From positions 1 to 23,465 of the forward strand of contig NZ_CALLVP010000120.1 of assembly GCF_938010505.1 (NCBI RefSeq): a stretch of DNA of 23,465 nucleotides, given 5' to 3'. The position numbers were made by a program, and so were the translations under genes. Positions 16,355-22,867 of this stretch are shown piece by piece. The notes beneath the pieces were generated by a model. It saw nothing but the letters and a program-made list of their open reading frames with translations. It ran no database searches and was not told where the DNA came from. The DNA is from an uncultured Veillonella sp. (lineage in GTDB: Bacteria; Bacillota; Negativicutes; Veillonellales; Veillonellaceae). Position 1 is the stretch's first letter. Every line of letters begins with the position of its first letter.

Positions 16355-16366
16355 CTATACGTATAG
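16355..16366. repeat. 12-bp perfect palindrome CTATACGTATAG
   Basis: CTATAC joined directly to its reverse complement GTATAG, in an otherwise featureless AT-rich stretch, about 190 bases from the ABC start and 220 from tpx. It could be a dimer-binding operator, but chance is also possible in such sequence. Confidence 0.35.
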
Positions 16367-16498
16367 TAATTTAGATTTAATATTATTGTCCTAAAAATCA
16401 TTTAGATTTCAGCAATATTAATTATATAAACTACTTAGGTTTTAACAGTAATGAATAGTAACTATTTGTCCAATACAATACTATATCGAATTTTTTAG

Positions 16499-16527
16499 TT
16501 TACTTATAGTAATGTAAATGTTATACT
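16499..16527 (+). promoter_or_regulatory. tpx: Candidate sigma-A promoter of tpx
   Basis: TTTACT (16499-16504), a 17-base spacer and TATACT (16522-16527) preceded by TGT form a sigma-A promoter with extended -10. Transcription would start near 16534, giving a leader of about 55 bases to the tpx ATG. Confidence 0.65.
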
Positions 16528-16589
16528 ATGCATAGATACAAATTTTATCTTAAATAAATTAGAATTAAAACTCTTAGGAGGAATACAAA

Positions 16590-17105
16590 ATGGAAAAACG
16601 TACTGGTGTAGTAACATTTGCAGGTGGCCCTATCACATTAGTTGGCCCAGAAGTTAAAGTAGGTCAACAAGCTCCTGACTTCACAGTATTAAGCAATGAC
16701 TTACAAGCTAAAACATTAAAAGACTTCGAAGGTAAAGTAAAAGTTATCTCCGTTGTTCCTTCCCTTGATACAGGCGTTTGTGATGCTCAAACTCGTTGGT
16801 TCAACCAAGATGCAACAGCTCTTTCCGAAGACGTAGTAGTATTGACAATTTCTATGGACTTGCCATTCGCTCAAAAACGTTGGTGTGGTGCTGCTGGCGT
16901 AGATAAAGTTGTTACTTTGTCTGACCATAAAGATGCTTCTTTCGGTGAAAACTATGGTTTCTTGATCGAGGAACTTCGTCTTTTAACTCGTGGCGTTGTA
17001 GTAATCAACAAAGATAACAAAGTAACTTATGTTGAATATGTACCAGAAGTAACTCAAGCAGTTAACTTCGATGCTGCTTTAGAAGCTATCAAAGCTGATA
17101 TTTAA
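16590..17105 (+). CDS. tpx: Thiol peroxidase (Tpx, atypical 2-Cys peroxiredoxin)
   Basis: Reduces hydrogen peroxide and alkyl hydroperoxides with thioredoxin as donor; cytosolic here, no signal peptide. The 171-residue length is typical. The peroxidatic cysteine is Cys64 in PSLDTGVCDAQTRWF and the resolving cysteine is Cys99 in AQKRWCGA, the spacing expected for Tpx. The N-terminus GVVTFAGGPITLVGP and VKVGQQAPDF are also family-typical. AGGAGG precedes the ATG and the codon use looks that of a well-expressed gene. It is a single-gene unit with its own promoter and terminator. Confidence 0.97.
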   Translation: MEKRTGVVTFAGGPITLVGPEVKVGQQAPDFTVLSNDLQAKTLKDFEGKVKVISVVPSLDTGVCDAQTRWFNQDATALSEDVVVLTISMDLPFAQKRWCGAAGVDKVVTLSDHKDASFGENYGFLIEELRLLTRGVVVINKDNKVTYVEYVPEVTQAVNFDAALEAIKADI

Positions 17106-17144
17106 TCTTTAGATTTTATTTTGCTAATAGCTAAATATAGACGT

Positions 17145-17173
17145 AAAAAGACCGTACGGTGTACGGTCTTTTT
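17145..17173 (+). terminator. Intrinsic terminator of tpx
   Basis: A 13-bp perfect stem, AAAAAGACCGTAC (17145-17157) with GTACGGTCTTTTT (17161-17173), around a GGT loop and ending in T5, 40 bp after the tpx stop. Confidence 0.9.
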
Positions 17174-17181
17174 CTGTATCA

Positions 17182-17409
17182 ATTACCTTCTTCCTCTATT
17201 TTGAGTTTCTAGCACTCATTGTGAAGTACTTTAAAAATAACTTCCATTTCCCCCTAGATTTCTTCTTATATATTGGTATTACAGCCCTTGTTCGTTTACT
17301 GATTATAGTTCACGAATCCGCTTTAGATATGCTGTTATGGTCTATTTCTATTCTAGTACTAGTCTGTTCTTTAGTACTAGTAGAAAAATTCTTTAATATA
17401 AATGAATAA
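17182..17409 (+). pseudogene. psiE: psiE remnant: C-terminal half of a PsiE-family membrane protein
   Basis: The open frame at 17146-17409 encodes, from about 17182, ITFFLYFEFLALIVKYF, then NNFHFPLDFFLYIGITALVR, then a final hydrophobic segment. This lines up well with the last 75 or so residues of PsiE (E. coli protein 136 residues), whose same region I recall as YFLYFEFIALIVKYF and FHFPLRYFVYIGITAIVR. The first half of the protein is absent; the frame runs upstream only into the tpx terminator. The only standard start codon is a GTG at 17221, inside the first remaining helix and without a ribosome site. Family positions are altered: the Arg of FPLR is Asp and the Asp before His in IIVDH is gone. 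I read it as a decayed gene; a 62-residue membrane peptide from the GTG cannot be excluded. Confidence 0.7.
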
Positions 17410-17413
17410 TAGT

Positions 17414-17447
17414 AAAAGAGACTCTACCAATAGGTAGAGTCTCTTTT
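17414..17447. terminator. Bidirectional intrinsic terminator before glnA end
   Basis: A 15-bp perfect stem, AAAAGAGACTCTACC (17414-17428) with GGTAGAGTCTCTTTT (17433-17447), around a 4-base loop, with A- and T-runs at both ends. It separates the psiE remnant from the convergent glutamine synthetase gene. Confidence 0.9.
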
Positions 17448-17485
17448 ATTTTATAATCTTTAAATTAATAATATCTCCTAGCAAC

Positions 17486-19390
17486 TTAGAAAATATTTTT
17501 AGCGTAATTAGCGTACTTATTTTCTAACTCTTCCATTTTATCGTTCATTTCAATTTGTAATTTAGAAGCTAAATCATATTCGCCAGTATTTAATGCATCT
17601 GTTAAACGAGTAAATAAGGATTTGCGATCATCACTATCTTTAGCAAGGTAGAATCGCAAATCATTAACTTCTGCAAAACGTTTATCATCAACACTATTAC
17701 GACTATCAGTATGAATTGCAACCATATTACGTACTGTATCAAGATTATTTGGAATCAAACGATTAGCTAATACTAGTCTCCAACGTTTTAGAATAGATGC
17801 AATAAAGGATTCCATTAAATCTTTTCCAAATGCATCCCCTTGAGATAATGTTTCAACTAATTCAGGATTATTGTAGTAACCTTTAATATTTTCCCAAACA
17901 GTGGCAGGTGCAATGCCAAACATTTGATTGCGTTCTTCTTGTGTAAAATCATCAAATACGTCTTTTTCAGTACGGTAAGCGCGATTTGTATCGAGATAAT
18001 CAGCAGGCTCACCCACTTCTTTTGAGATTTCTGCTAATAATTGTGCTTGTGTTTTACCAGAAGTAATAGCATATTTCATACCATCAAATGCAGAAATAAA
18101 CATCAAAGCTAACGCAGTGTATGTATTTGTATATGGATTTGGAGAACGCAATTCAAAGCGCGTTGCCATAGGATTATCAACATCACGAATCAAACCACAA
18201 AGAATGGTACGGTTACGGCTTGGCTCGGATGGATCAGTACCAAAAGATGTTACAATACAAACCGGTGCTTCAAAGCCTGGTTTTAAACGGTTTAAGGAGT
18301 CTGTTGTAGAGCTGATAAATGGATTGATTGCTTCATAGTGTTTCAATAAACCCATTATCGCACCAATACCAAGAGCGCTACAAGCTTCTTTACGCATATC
18401 TTCTGGACTAAATAAGTTTACTAATTTACCAGATTTTAGTTTTGCCATTACACCAAAGTGCGTATGTTCACCAGAACCTGCTACACCGATGATTGGTTTA
18501 GCATTAAATGTTACATCAAGACCATTTTCACGGAATACTTCACGTACAATAATACGAGCTTGCAGTTCATTATCTGCTGTTTGCAATGGATTATTAGAGA
18601 ATTTCCAGTCGATTTCCAACTGTTCCAGTACTACTGCTTCATGGCCAAATTCATCAAGTTTAGCTTTTACACCGCCCACTTCTTTGTGACCCATTTCAGC
18701 AACCATACCATATTTATCAAGACGTTCAACTGCTTGTTCTAAGGCTGTACGAACAGAACCGTGAGTACGTTGCCAATATTGTTCTTGTAATTTTTGAGAT
18801 ACAGATAGCTCTTTTTTAGTAACAGTTTTAGCTGGCGTTTTTACCCAGAATTCTAACTCAGTAGCAGATGTAAAAATAATATCTACTACATCATCCGCTT
18901 TTACATGTGGCATACCTGGTAGCCCTTTATCTTTAATTAAAGATAATAATTCGTTACGCACATAATCGCAGCTGCGTTTTAAAATAGAACGGGAATCTAC
19001 ATAGCGGTAGTTATGCATCAAGAATGCAGGAATACGAAGTGTACCAGTTGGCAAGCCTGTAACAGGATCAACATTTTCATAATTATAATCAACAAACCAA
19101 TTTACACTTGGATCGCCCCACATATCTACACGAGCATTATTCAATGTAGCAATATTTGTTAGCACAACAGAGGAACCGTCTGTTTGAACGGCACGGCCTT
19201 CAAAAAAAGATTCATAGTCATCGAAAAATGCAGACATAGGAATTTTTTCGTCTGTATCATTACCTGCTAAGTCAATACCTACAAGAGATACGAACTTAAT
19301 TTCTGGATGCTGTTCTAATAATGCGAGTACCCCTTCCTTACCATATTGACCTGCAGGAATGTAATATAATAATTCATTAGTAGTAGCCAT
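17486..19390 (-). CDS. glnA: Glutamine synthetase, large (~634-residue) form
   Basis: Makes glutamine from glutamate, ammonia and ATP; cytosolic oligomer. Catalytic motifs of the GS family are visible in order: the metal-binding ATELEFW (residues 176-182), AEMGHKEVGG (231-240), AGSGEHTHFG (304-313), NRLKPGFEAPVCIV (367-380) and FELRSPNPY (412-420). At 634 residues it is much longer than GSI (about 440-470) and shorter than typical GSIII (about 700). The extra length lies partly in a C-terminal tail after about 480 that ends in a coiled-coil-like LQIEMNDKMEELENKYANY. The start is ATG 19388-19390 with AGGAGG upstream; an in-frame ATG or alternative start 33 bases earlier lies in the leader. It is transcribed alone, from its own promoter. 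Confidence 0.9.
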   Translation of the reverse strand: MATTNELLYYIPAGQYGKEGVLALLEQHPEIKFVSLVGIDLAGNDTDEKIPMSAFFDDYESFFEGRAVQTDGSSVVLTNIATLNNARVDMWGDPSVNWFVDYNYENVDPVTGLPTGTLRIPAFLMHNYRYVDSRSILKRSCDYVRNELLSLIKDKGLPGMPHVKADDVVDIIFTSATELEFWVKTPAKTVTKKELSVSQKLQEQYWQRTHGSVRTALEQAVERLDKYGMVAEMGHKEVGGVKAKLDEFGHEAVVLEQLEIDWKFSNNPLQTADNELQARIIVREVFRENGLDVTFNAKPIIGVAGSGEHTHFGVMAKLKSGKLVNLFSPEDMRKEACSALGIGAIMGLLKHYEAINPFISSTTDSLNRLKPGFEAPVCIVTSFGTDPSEPSRNRTILCGLIRDVDNPMATRFELRSPNPYTNTYTALALMFISAFDGMKYAITSGKTQAQLLAEISKEVGEPADYLDTNRAYRTEKDVFDDFTQEERNQMFGIAPATVWENIKGYYNNPELVETLSQGDAFGKDLMESFIASILKRWRLVLANRLIPNNLDTVRNMVAIHTDSRNSVDDKRFAEVNDLRFYLAKDSDDRKSLFTRLTDALNTGEYDLASKLQIEMNDKMEELENKYANYAKNIF

Positions 19391-19404
19391 ATCTGTTCCT
19401 CCTA

Positions 19405-19460
19405 AAGAAAAAGACTCCAACAAATAAACATATAAATCTATATATCTAAAGTGGAGTCTT
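19405..19460 (-). promoter_or_regulatory. Terminator-like hairpin in the glnA leader (possible attenuator)
   Basis: On the minus strand AAGACTCCA (19460-19452) pairs with TGGAGTCTT (19419-19411), closing a 32-base AT-rich loop, and is followed by TTTC and the ribosome site AGGAGG. It lies in the 5' leader, between the promoter and the start codon. It resembles an attenuator or a structure masking the start region. No known riboswitch class is recognised. Confidence 0.55.
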
Positions 19461-19488
19461 CGTTGACCAATTATTTTATTGAGTTCAT

Positions 19489-19516
19489 ATTATCATATGT
19501 TGAAAATACATGTCAA
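19489..19516 (-). promoter_or_regulatory. glnA: Candidate sigma-A promoter of glnA
   Basis: On the minus strand a perfect -35 TTGACA (19516-19511) is followed by GATAAT (19494-19489, spacer 16) or TAATAT (19492-19487, spacer 18). The start would lie near 19480, giving a leader of about 90 bases containing the hairpin. Confidence 0.65.
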
Positions 19517-19596
19517 TAAAGTTCTATAGAATTTTATATAATATCAACATCAAGTAAAATTAAAAACAGTATAATCATATTCTATTAATAAAGATG

Positions 19597-20040
19597 TTAC
19601 CCAAGTAATTCTTTAACAATAGTATTCACAACTTTACCATCTGCACGGCCTTTTGTTTTTGGCATTACATGTTTCATAACATTACCCATGTTGACATTAT
19701 CACCACATGCAGCAATAGCCTCTTGTACAATTGTACGAATTTCATCTTCTGTCAATTGAGCTGGTAAGTATTTTTGTAATACAGCCATTTCTTCTTTTAC
19801 ATGACCGATTAAGTCTTCACGGCCCGCTTTTTCAAACTCTGTTAAGGAATCTTGGCGAGTTTTCATTTCTTTAGCTAAAATGCCAAGAATACCAGCATCA
19901 TCTAACTCTACCTTATCATTAATCTCTGTATTTTTAATGGCACTATTAACCATGCGAATTACAGATAAAGCTATTCTACCTTCTTCGCGAGCTTTCATAG
20001 CCGCTTTCATATCTTCTTTTAATTGATCTTTTATGCTCAT
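19597..20040 (-). CDS. yqeY: GatB/YqeY domain protein
   Basis: A 147-residue helical protein of the YqeY family, related to the C-terminal tRNA-binding domain of GatB, the glutamyl/aspartyl-tRNA amidotransferase subunit. A stand-alone role in tRNA or translation is suspected but not established. Visible family traits are the N-terminal IKDQLKEDMKAAMKAREEGR, LSVIRMVNSAIKNTEI, LQKYLPAQLTEDEI and the glycine-rich end VMPKTKGRADGKVV. GGAGG precedes the ATG. It follows rpsU, separated by an intrinsic terminator, the usual order in Firmicutes. Confidence 0.93.
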   Translation of the reverse strand: MSIKDQLKEDMKAAMKAREEGRIALSVIRMVNSAIKNTEINDKVELDDAGILGILAKEMKTRQDSLTEFEKAGREDLIGHVKEEMAVLQKYLPAQLTEDEIRTIVQEAIAACGDNVNMGNVMKHVMPKTKGRADGKVVNTIVKELLG

Positions 20041-20059
20041 ATTTCCTCCTTATTTATAT

Positions 20060-20115
20060 AATAAAGAAACCCCAACTCTGGATTTCATGAAGCCATGAAA
20101 AGGCAGAATTAGGGT
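20060..20115 (-). terminator. Intrinsic terminator between rpsU and yqeY
   Basis: A long hairpin. ACCCTAATTCTG pairs with CAGAGTTGGGGT on the minus strand, with two G-U pairs that would be mismatches on the plus strand. An inner TTTCATG/CATGAAA stem extends it, and TTTCTTTATT follows. It ends 10 bases before the yqeY ribosome site, so it probably allows partial readthrough into yqeY. Confidence 0.75.
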
Positions 20116-20122
20116 AATCATC

Positions 20123-20302
20123 TTATGCTCTGAATTTGCGTTTTCTTGCTGCTTCAGATTTTTTCTTTCTTTTTACGCTTGGTTTTTCGTAGTGTTCGCG
20201 TTTTCTTACTTCAGACAAAACACCCGCTTTTTGGCAGGAGCGTTTGAATCGACGAAGAGCACTTTCAAGCGTTTCGTTTTTACCGACTTTGATTTCAGAC
20301 AT
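20123..20302 (-). CDS. rpsU: 30S ribosomal protein S21
   Basis: A 59-residue, highly basic protein of the small ribosomal subunit. Translation from ATG 20300-20302 gives MSEIKVGKNETLESALRRFK, then RSCQKAGVLSEVRKREHYEK and a lysine/arginine-rich tail ending in RKFRA, the standard S21 pattern. A very strong ribosome site (GGAGGGAGGG) precedes the start. It has its own consensus promoter at 20366-20394 and a terminator after it. The neighbours hinT and yqeY are conserved around rpsU in Firmicutes. Confidence 0.96.
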   Translation of the reverse strand: MSEIKVGKNETLESALRRFKRSCQKAGVLSEVRKREHYEKPSVKRKKKSEAARKRKFRA

Positions 20303-20365
20303 CTATATCCCTCCCTCCAAAAATAATCTCGGGAAGTGCTGATAATTTACATACGCACATATAAT

Positions 20366-20394
20366 ATTATATGTATAGGTATAGATGTTGTCAA
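20366..20394 (-). promoter_or_regulatory. rpsU: Consensus sigma-A promoter of rpsU
   Basis: On the minus strand TTGACA (20394-20389), 17 bases, TATAAT (20371-20366): both hexamers and the spacing are perfect. Transcription should start near 20359, about 57 bases before the rpsU ATG. This fits a highly expressed ribosomal protein gene. Confidence 0.85.
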
Positions 20395-20426
20395 TATTTT
20401 CAGGTATATTTTATAGGATTTTTAAT

Positions 20427-20455
20427 GAGTATTATAAAAAGAATACATAATACTC
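20427..20455 (-). terminator. Weak terminator-like hairpin after hinT
   Basis: GAGTATTAT and ATAATACTC form a 9-bp AU-rich stem with an 11-base loop a few bases after the hinT stop. The following minus-strand bases (ATTAAAAATCC) lack a T-run, so termination would be weak at best. Confidence 0.4.
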
Positions 20456-20459
20456 AAAA

Positions 20460-20804
20460 CTAAGCTTCTGGCCAGCCCATTTCCTCTCCACCTAAAAGGT
20501 GCGCATGCATATGGAATACCGTTTGACCGGCTTTTCCGCCAGTATTAAAGATCAAGCGATAACCATCTTTAGAAATACCAAGCTCTTTTGCTACATCACG
20601 AACAAATGGTAATAACCCTTCAACATAATCTGCATTCTTTTCAGTAAGATGTGCAATATTAGACACATGATTTTTAGGCACGATTAAAACATGCACTTTC
20701 TTAACAGGTTGAATATCATGAAAGGCATAAAATTTATCGTTTTCTAACACTTTTTTAGAAGGTATTTCACCACTAATAATTTTACAAAAAATACAATCGC
20801 TCAT
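20460..20804 (-). CDS. hinT: HIT-family nucleotide hydrolase/transferase (HinT type)
   Basis: Purine nucleoside phosphoramidase-type protein of the histidine triad family; cytosolic dimer. The 114-residue length is typical. CIFCKIISGEIPSKKV at the start and VFHMHAHLLGGEEMGW at the end are diagnostic; the HxHxH triad carries the nucleophilic histidine. The N-terminal CxxC (CIFC) may bind zinc. AAGGAG, overlapping the mtaB stop codon, lies seven bases before the ATG. The gap to mtaB is 11 bp, so the genes are cotranscribed. Confidence 0.94.
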   Translation of the reverse strand: MSDCIFCKIISGEIPSKKVLENDKFYAFHDIQPVKKVHVLIVPKNHVSNIAHLTEKNADYVEGLLPFVRDVAKELGISKDGYRLIFNTGGKAGQTVFHMHAHLLGGEEMGWPEA

Positions 20805-20815
20805 AATATAACTCC

Positions 20816-22111
20816 TTACTCAATAATCAAATAACTATCTTCTAAACCAATAACGGTGCCACCGATGAGATCACCAATTTTATGTAATCCATCAGATTTA
20901 ACTTTACCATTCACGTATTCACTCGTTAAACCAGTATAGTAACCATTTTCTTCCTTTTCGATAAGAATTTCACCAGGCTTACCAATACGTGATTTAGCAT
21001 AGGCTTCATAACCTGCTTGGCTTAAACTATTCAAAAGTGCTACACGAGTCTTTTTGACAGCTTCTGGTACTTGATCAGGCATAGTTGCAGCTGGTGTACC
21101 TTCACGAATGGAATATGGGAACGCATGGATATGAGTAAATCCTATTTCACGAACAGTATTTAACGTTTCCTCAAAGTCTTCATCAGTCTCTTGTGGAAAA
21201 CCAGCAATAATATCAGTCGTAATAGATAAGTCTTTAATACGGGAACGCAATTTTGCAATGAGATCCTTATACTCTTGTAAAGTATAGTGACGTCTCATCA
21301 ACTTTAATACGTGATCAGAACCGGCTTGTAATGGCAAATGAAGATTTGGACATACTCGTTTATCGGTAGCCATTAATTCCACAAGTTCATCGGAAACCTC
21401 AACAGATTCAATGGAACCAAAACGGATACGATACAATTCAGGTATTTCTAGTAATGCTTTTACCACATCAGCCAAGGTAGGACGACCTGGTAATTCTACA
21501 CCGTAGTTCCCTAAGTGAATGCCTGTTAATACGATTTCATGGAAGCCATGTCCTACTAAACGCTTTGCCTCTTCCACAATATCTTTAATCTTACGAGATT
21601 TCAATTTACCACGAGTGTATGGGATGATACAAAAAGAGCAATAGTTATTACAACCTTCTTGAATTTTCATGAACGCACGAGCCTTATCAGATTCATTACC
21701 AAATAATGGCATTTCCTCAAAGTTAGACTCTTTCATAATATCTCGAACAGCATTGATTTGTCGTTCTGTAGACTCTAACTGTTCTACTAGCTCAACGATT
21801 TTAGAACGATTATTTGTACCGATGACGAGATTAACTCCATCGATAGCGGCAATCGCATCCGGATCAAGCTGTGCATAGCAACCAGTTACGATTACATAAG
21901 CGTCTTCATTTTGACGCTTTGCTTTACGAATCAACTGACGAGATTTCTTTTCCCCCATATTCGTTACAGAACATGTATTAATTACATATATATCAGCTTT
22001 TTCATCGAAGTCTACCGCTTCGTAATTGTTTTGTAAAAATAAACCTTTCATAGCATCCGTATCATATTGATTTACACGGCACCCCAAGGTTGTAAAAGCA
22101 ACGGTTTTCAT
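20816..22111 (-). CDS. mtaB: tRNA t6A37 methylthiotransferase MtaB
   Basis: Radical-SAM enzyme that adds a methylthio group to t6A at position 37 of tRNAs reading ANN codons, giving ms2t6A. The N-terminal UPF0004 domain has Cys11 (TTLGCRVNQYDTD), Cys47 (NTCSVTN) and Cys78 (TGCYAQ) for one iron-sulfur cluster. The radical-SAM motif CNNYCSFC gives Cys154, Cys158 and Cys161 for the other. A TRAM-like end (EILIEKEENGYYTGLTSEYV) follows. The TLGCRVNQY form points to MtaB rather than MiaB or RimO. The length of 431 is typical. It lies 24 bp after rsmE. Confidence 0.94.
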   Translation of the reverse strand: MKTVAFTTLGCRVNQYDTDAMKGLFLQNNYEAVDFDEKADIYVINTCSVTNMGEKKSRQLIRKAKRQNEDAYVIVTGCYAQLDPDAIAAIDGVNLVIGTNNRSKIVELVEQLESTERQINAVRDIMKESNFEEMPLFGNESDKARAFMKIQEGCNNYCSFCIIPYTRGKLKSRKIKDIVEEAKRLVGHGFHEIVLTGIHLGNYGVELPGRPTLADVVKALLEIPELYRIRFGSIESVEVSDELVELMATDKRVCPNLHLPLQAGSDHVLKLMRRHYTLQEYKDLIAKLRSRIKDLSITTDIIAGFPQETDEDFEETLNTVREIGFTHIHAFPYSIREGTPAATMPDQVPEAVKKTRVALLNSLSQAGYEAYAKSRIGKPGEILIEKEENGYYTGLTSEYVNGKVKSDGLHKIGDLIGGTVIGLEDSYLIIE

Positions 22112-22135
22112 TGCACCTCTCTATTCTTGTTTAAT

Positions 22136-22867
22136 TTATAGTTCTAATTCATATTGAATCATCGCTAATGATCCAATGGCAGCAGTTTCAGCTCGCAAAA
22201 TTGTATTACCAAGCGATACCGATTTTCCACCACTCTTTATAATAGCATTGATTTCCTTCTCTTGATAGCCCCCTTCAGGACCTATACAAATTAAAACATC
22301 AGTTACAGACTTATCGGAATGCAAAGTTTTAAGTACATCTTTGATAGTCTGCCCTGCTTCATTTTCATAGGCTACCAACTTCAACGCCTCAGATTCAATG
22401 TCTAATGCTTGTAAAAGCGTCTCTCCTACTACGAGTGTAGGCAAGTGTTTTCGTCCACATTGTTGAGCTGCTTCTAGCATAATTTTTTTCCAACGATTTA
22501 CTTTTGATTGAAGCTTTTTTTCATCATATTTAGCTACACAGTTAGCTGTGGGCACAAGATAAATTGTATCCACATTTAACTCTGTTGCTTTTTGTAAAAC
22601 CCATTCTAACTTTTCACCTTTTAAAATGGATTGTACAAGAATTATTCTGTATGATGCTGCTGCACCCTCAATATATTCAATGAGTTTCGCTTGCGCTTTT
22701 CCATCCACTTCTTCAATAATCTGATACATGCCACAACGATTGTCACTGCCTGTAACAATTATAGGTTTCTCAATATTATGACGAAATACATGAAGCACAT
22801 GATGTGTCACATCTATCGGTAATTCTATTGTTTCGTCTAATTGTGTAGGAATAAATATTTTTTTCAT
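22136..22867 (-). CDS. rsmE: 16S rRNA (uracil-1498-N3)-methyltransferase
   Basis: SPOUT-fold methyltransferase for U1498 of 16S rRNA. The N-terminal PUA-like domain (KKIFIPTQLDETIELP, HVLHVFRH) is followed by QSILKGEKLEWVLQKATELN, then the SAM-site motifs LICIGPEGGYQEKEI and SLGNTILRAETAA. I start at ATG 22865-22867, which overlaps the prmA stop (ATGA, 4 bp); an in-frame ATG 27 bases earlier would overlap prmA further, and neither has a clear ribosome site. This gives 243 residues, the family length. Translation probably depends on coupling to prmA. Confidence 0.93.
   Translation of the reverse strand: MKKIFIPTQLDETIELPIDVTHHVLHVFRHNIEKPIIVTGSDNRCGMYQIIEEVDGKAQAKLIEYIEGAAASYRIILVQSILKGEKLEWVLQKATELNVDTIYLVPTANCVAKYDEKKLQSKVNRWKKIMLEAAQQCGRKHLPTLVVGETLLQALDIESEALKLVAYENEAGQTIKDVLKTLHSDKSVTDVLICIGPEGGYQEKEINAIIKSGGKSVSLGNTILRAETAAIGSLAMIQYELEL

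Larger units (their letters stand above)
16180..16589. other. 410-bp AT-rich non-coding region between the divergent ABC operon and tpx
   Basis: No plausible coding sequence is visible on either strand. It holds two tandem 15-bp boxes (16212-16241), a minus-strand TATAAT at 16245-16250 with a poorly spaced TTGATT, a 12-bp perfect palindrome (16355-16366), two copies of TTTAGATTT, and the tpx promoter (16499-16527). The middle part, about 16260-16490, is otherwise featureless AT-rich sequence that I cannot explain. Confidence 0.7.

Noticed and set aside
16370..16411. Two copies of TTTAGATTT
   Set aside because: Nine-base AT-rich direct repeats are expected by chance here, and there is no third copy or regular spacing.
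16440..16589. Possible riboswitch or leader RNA before tpx
   Set aside because: The leader from the candidate promoter is only about 55 bases and shows no stable hairpin.
18117..18742. Open frames on the plus strand across glnA
   Set aside because: They lie entirely opposite a strongly conserved gene, have no ribosome sites and encode no recognisable protein; they are antisense shadows.
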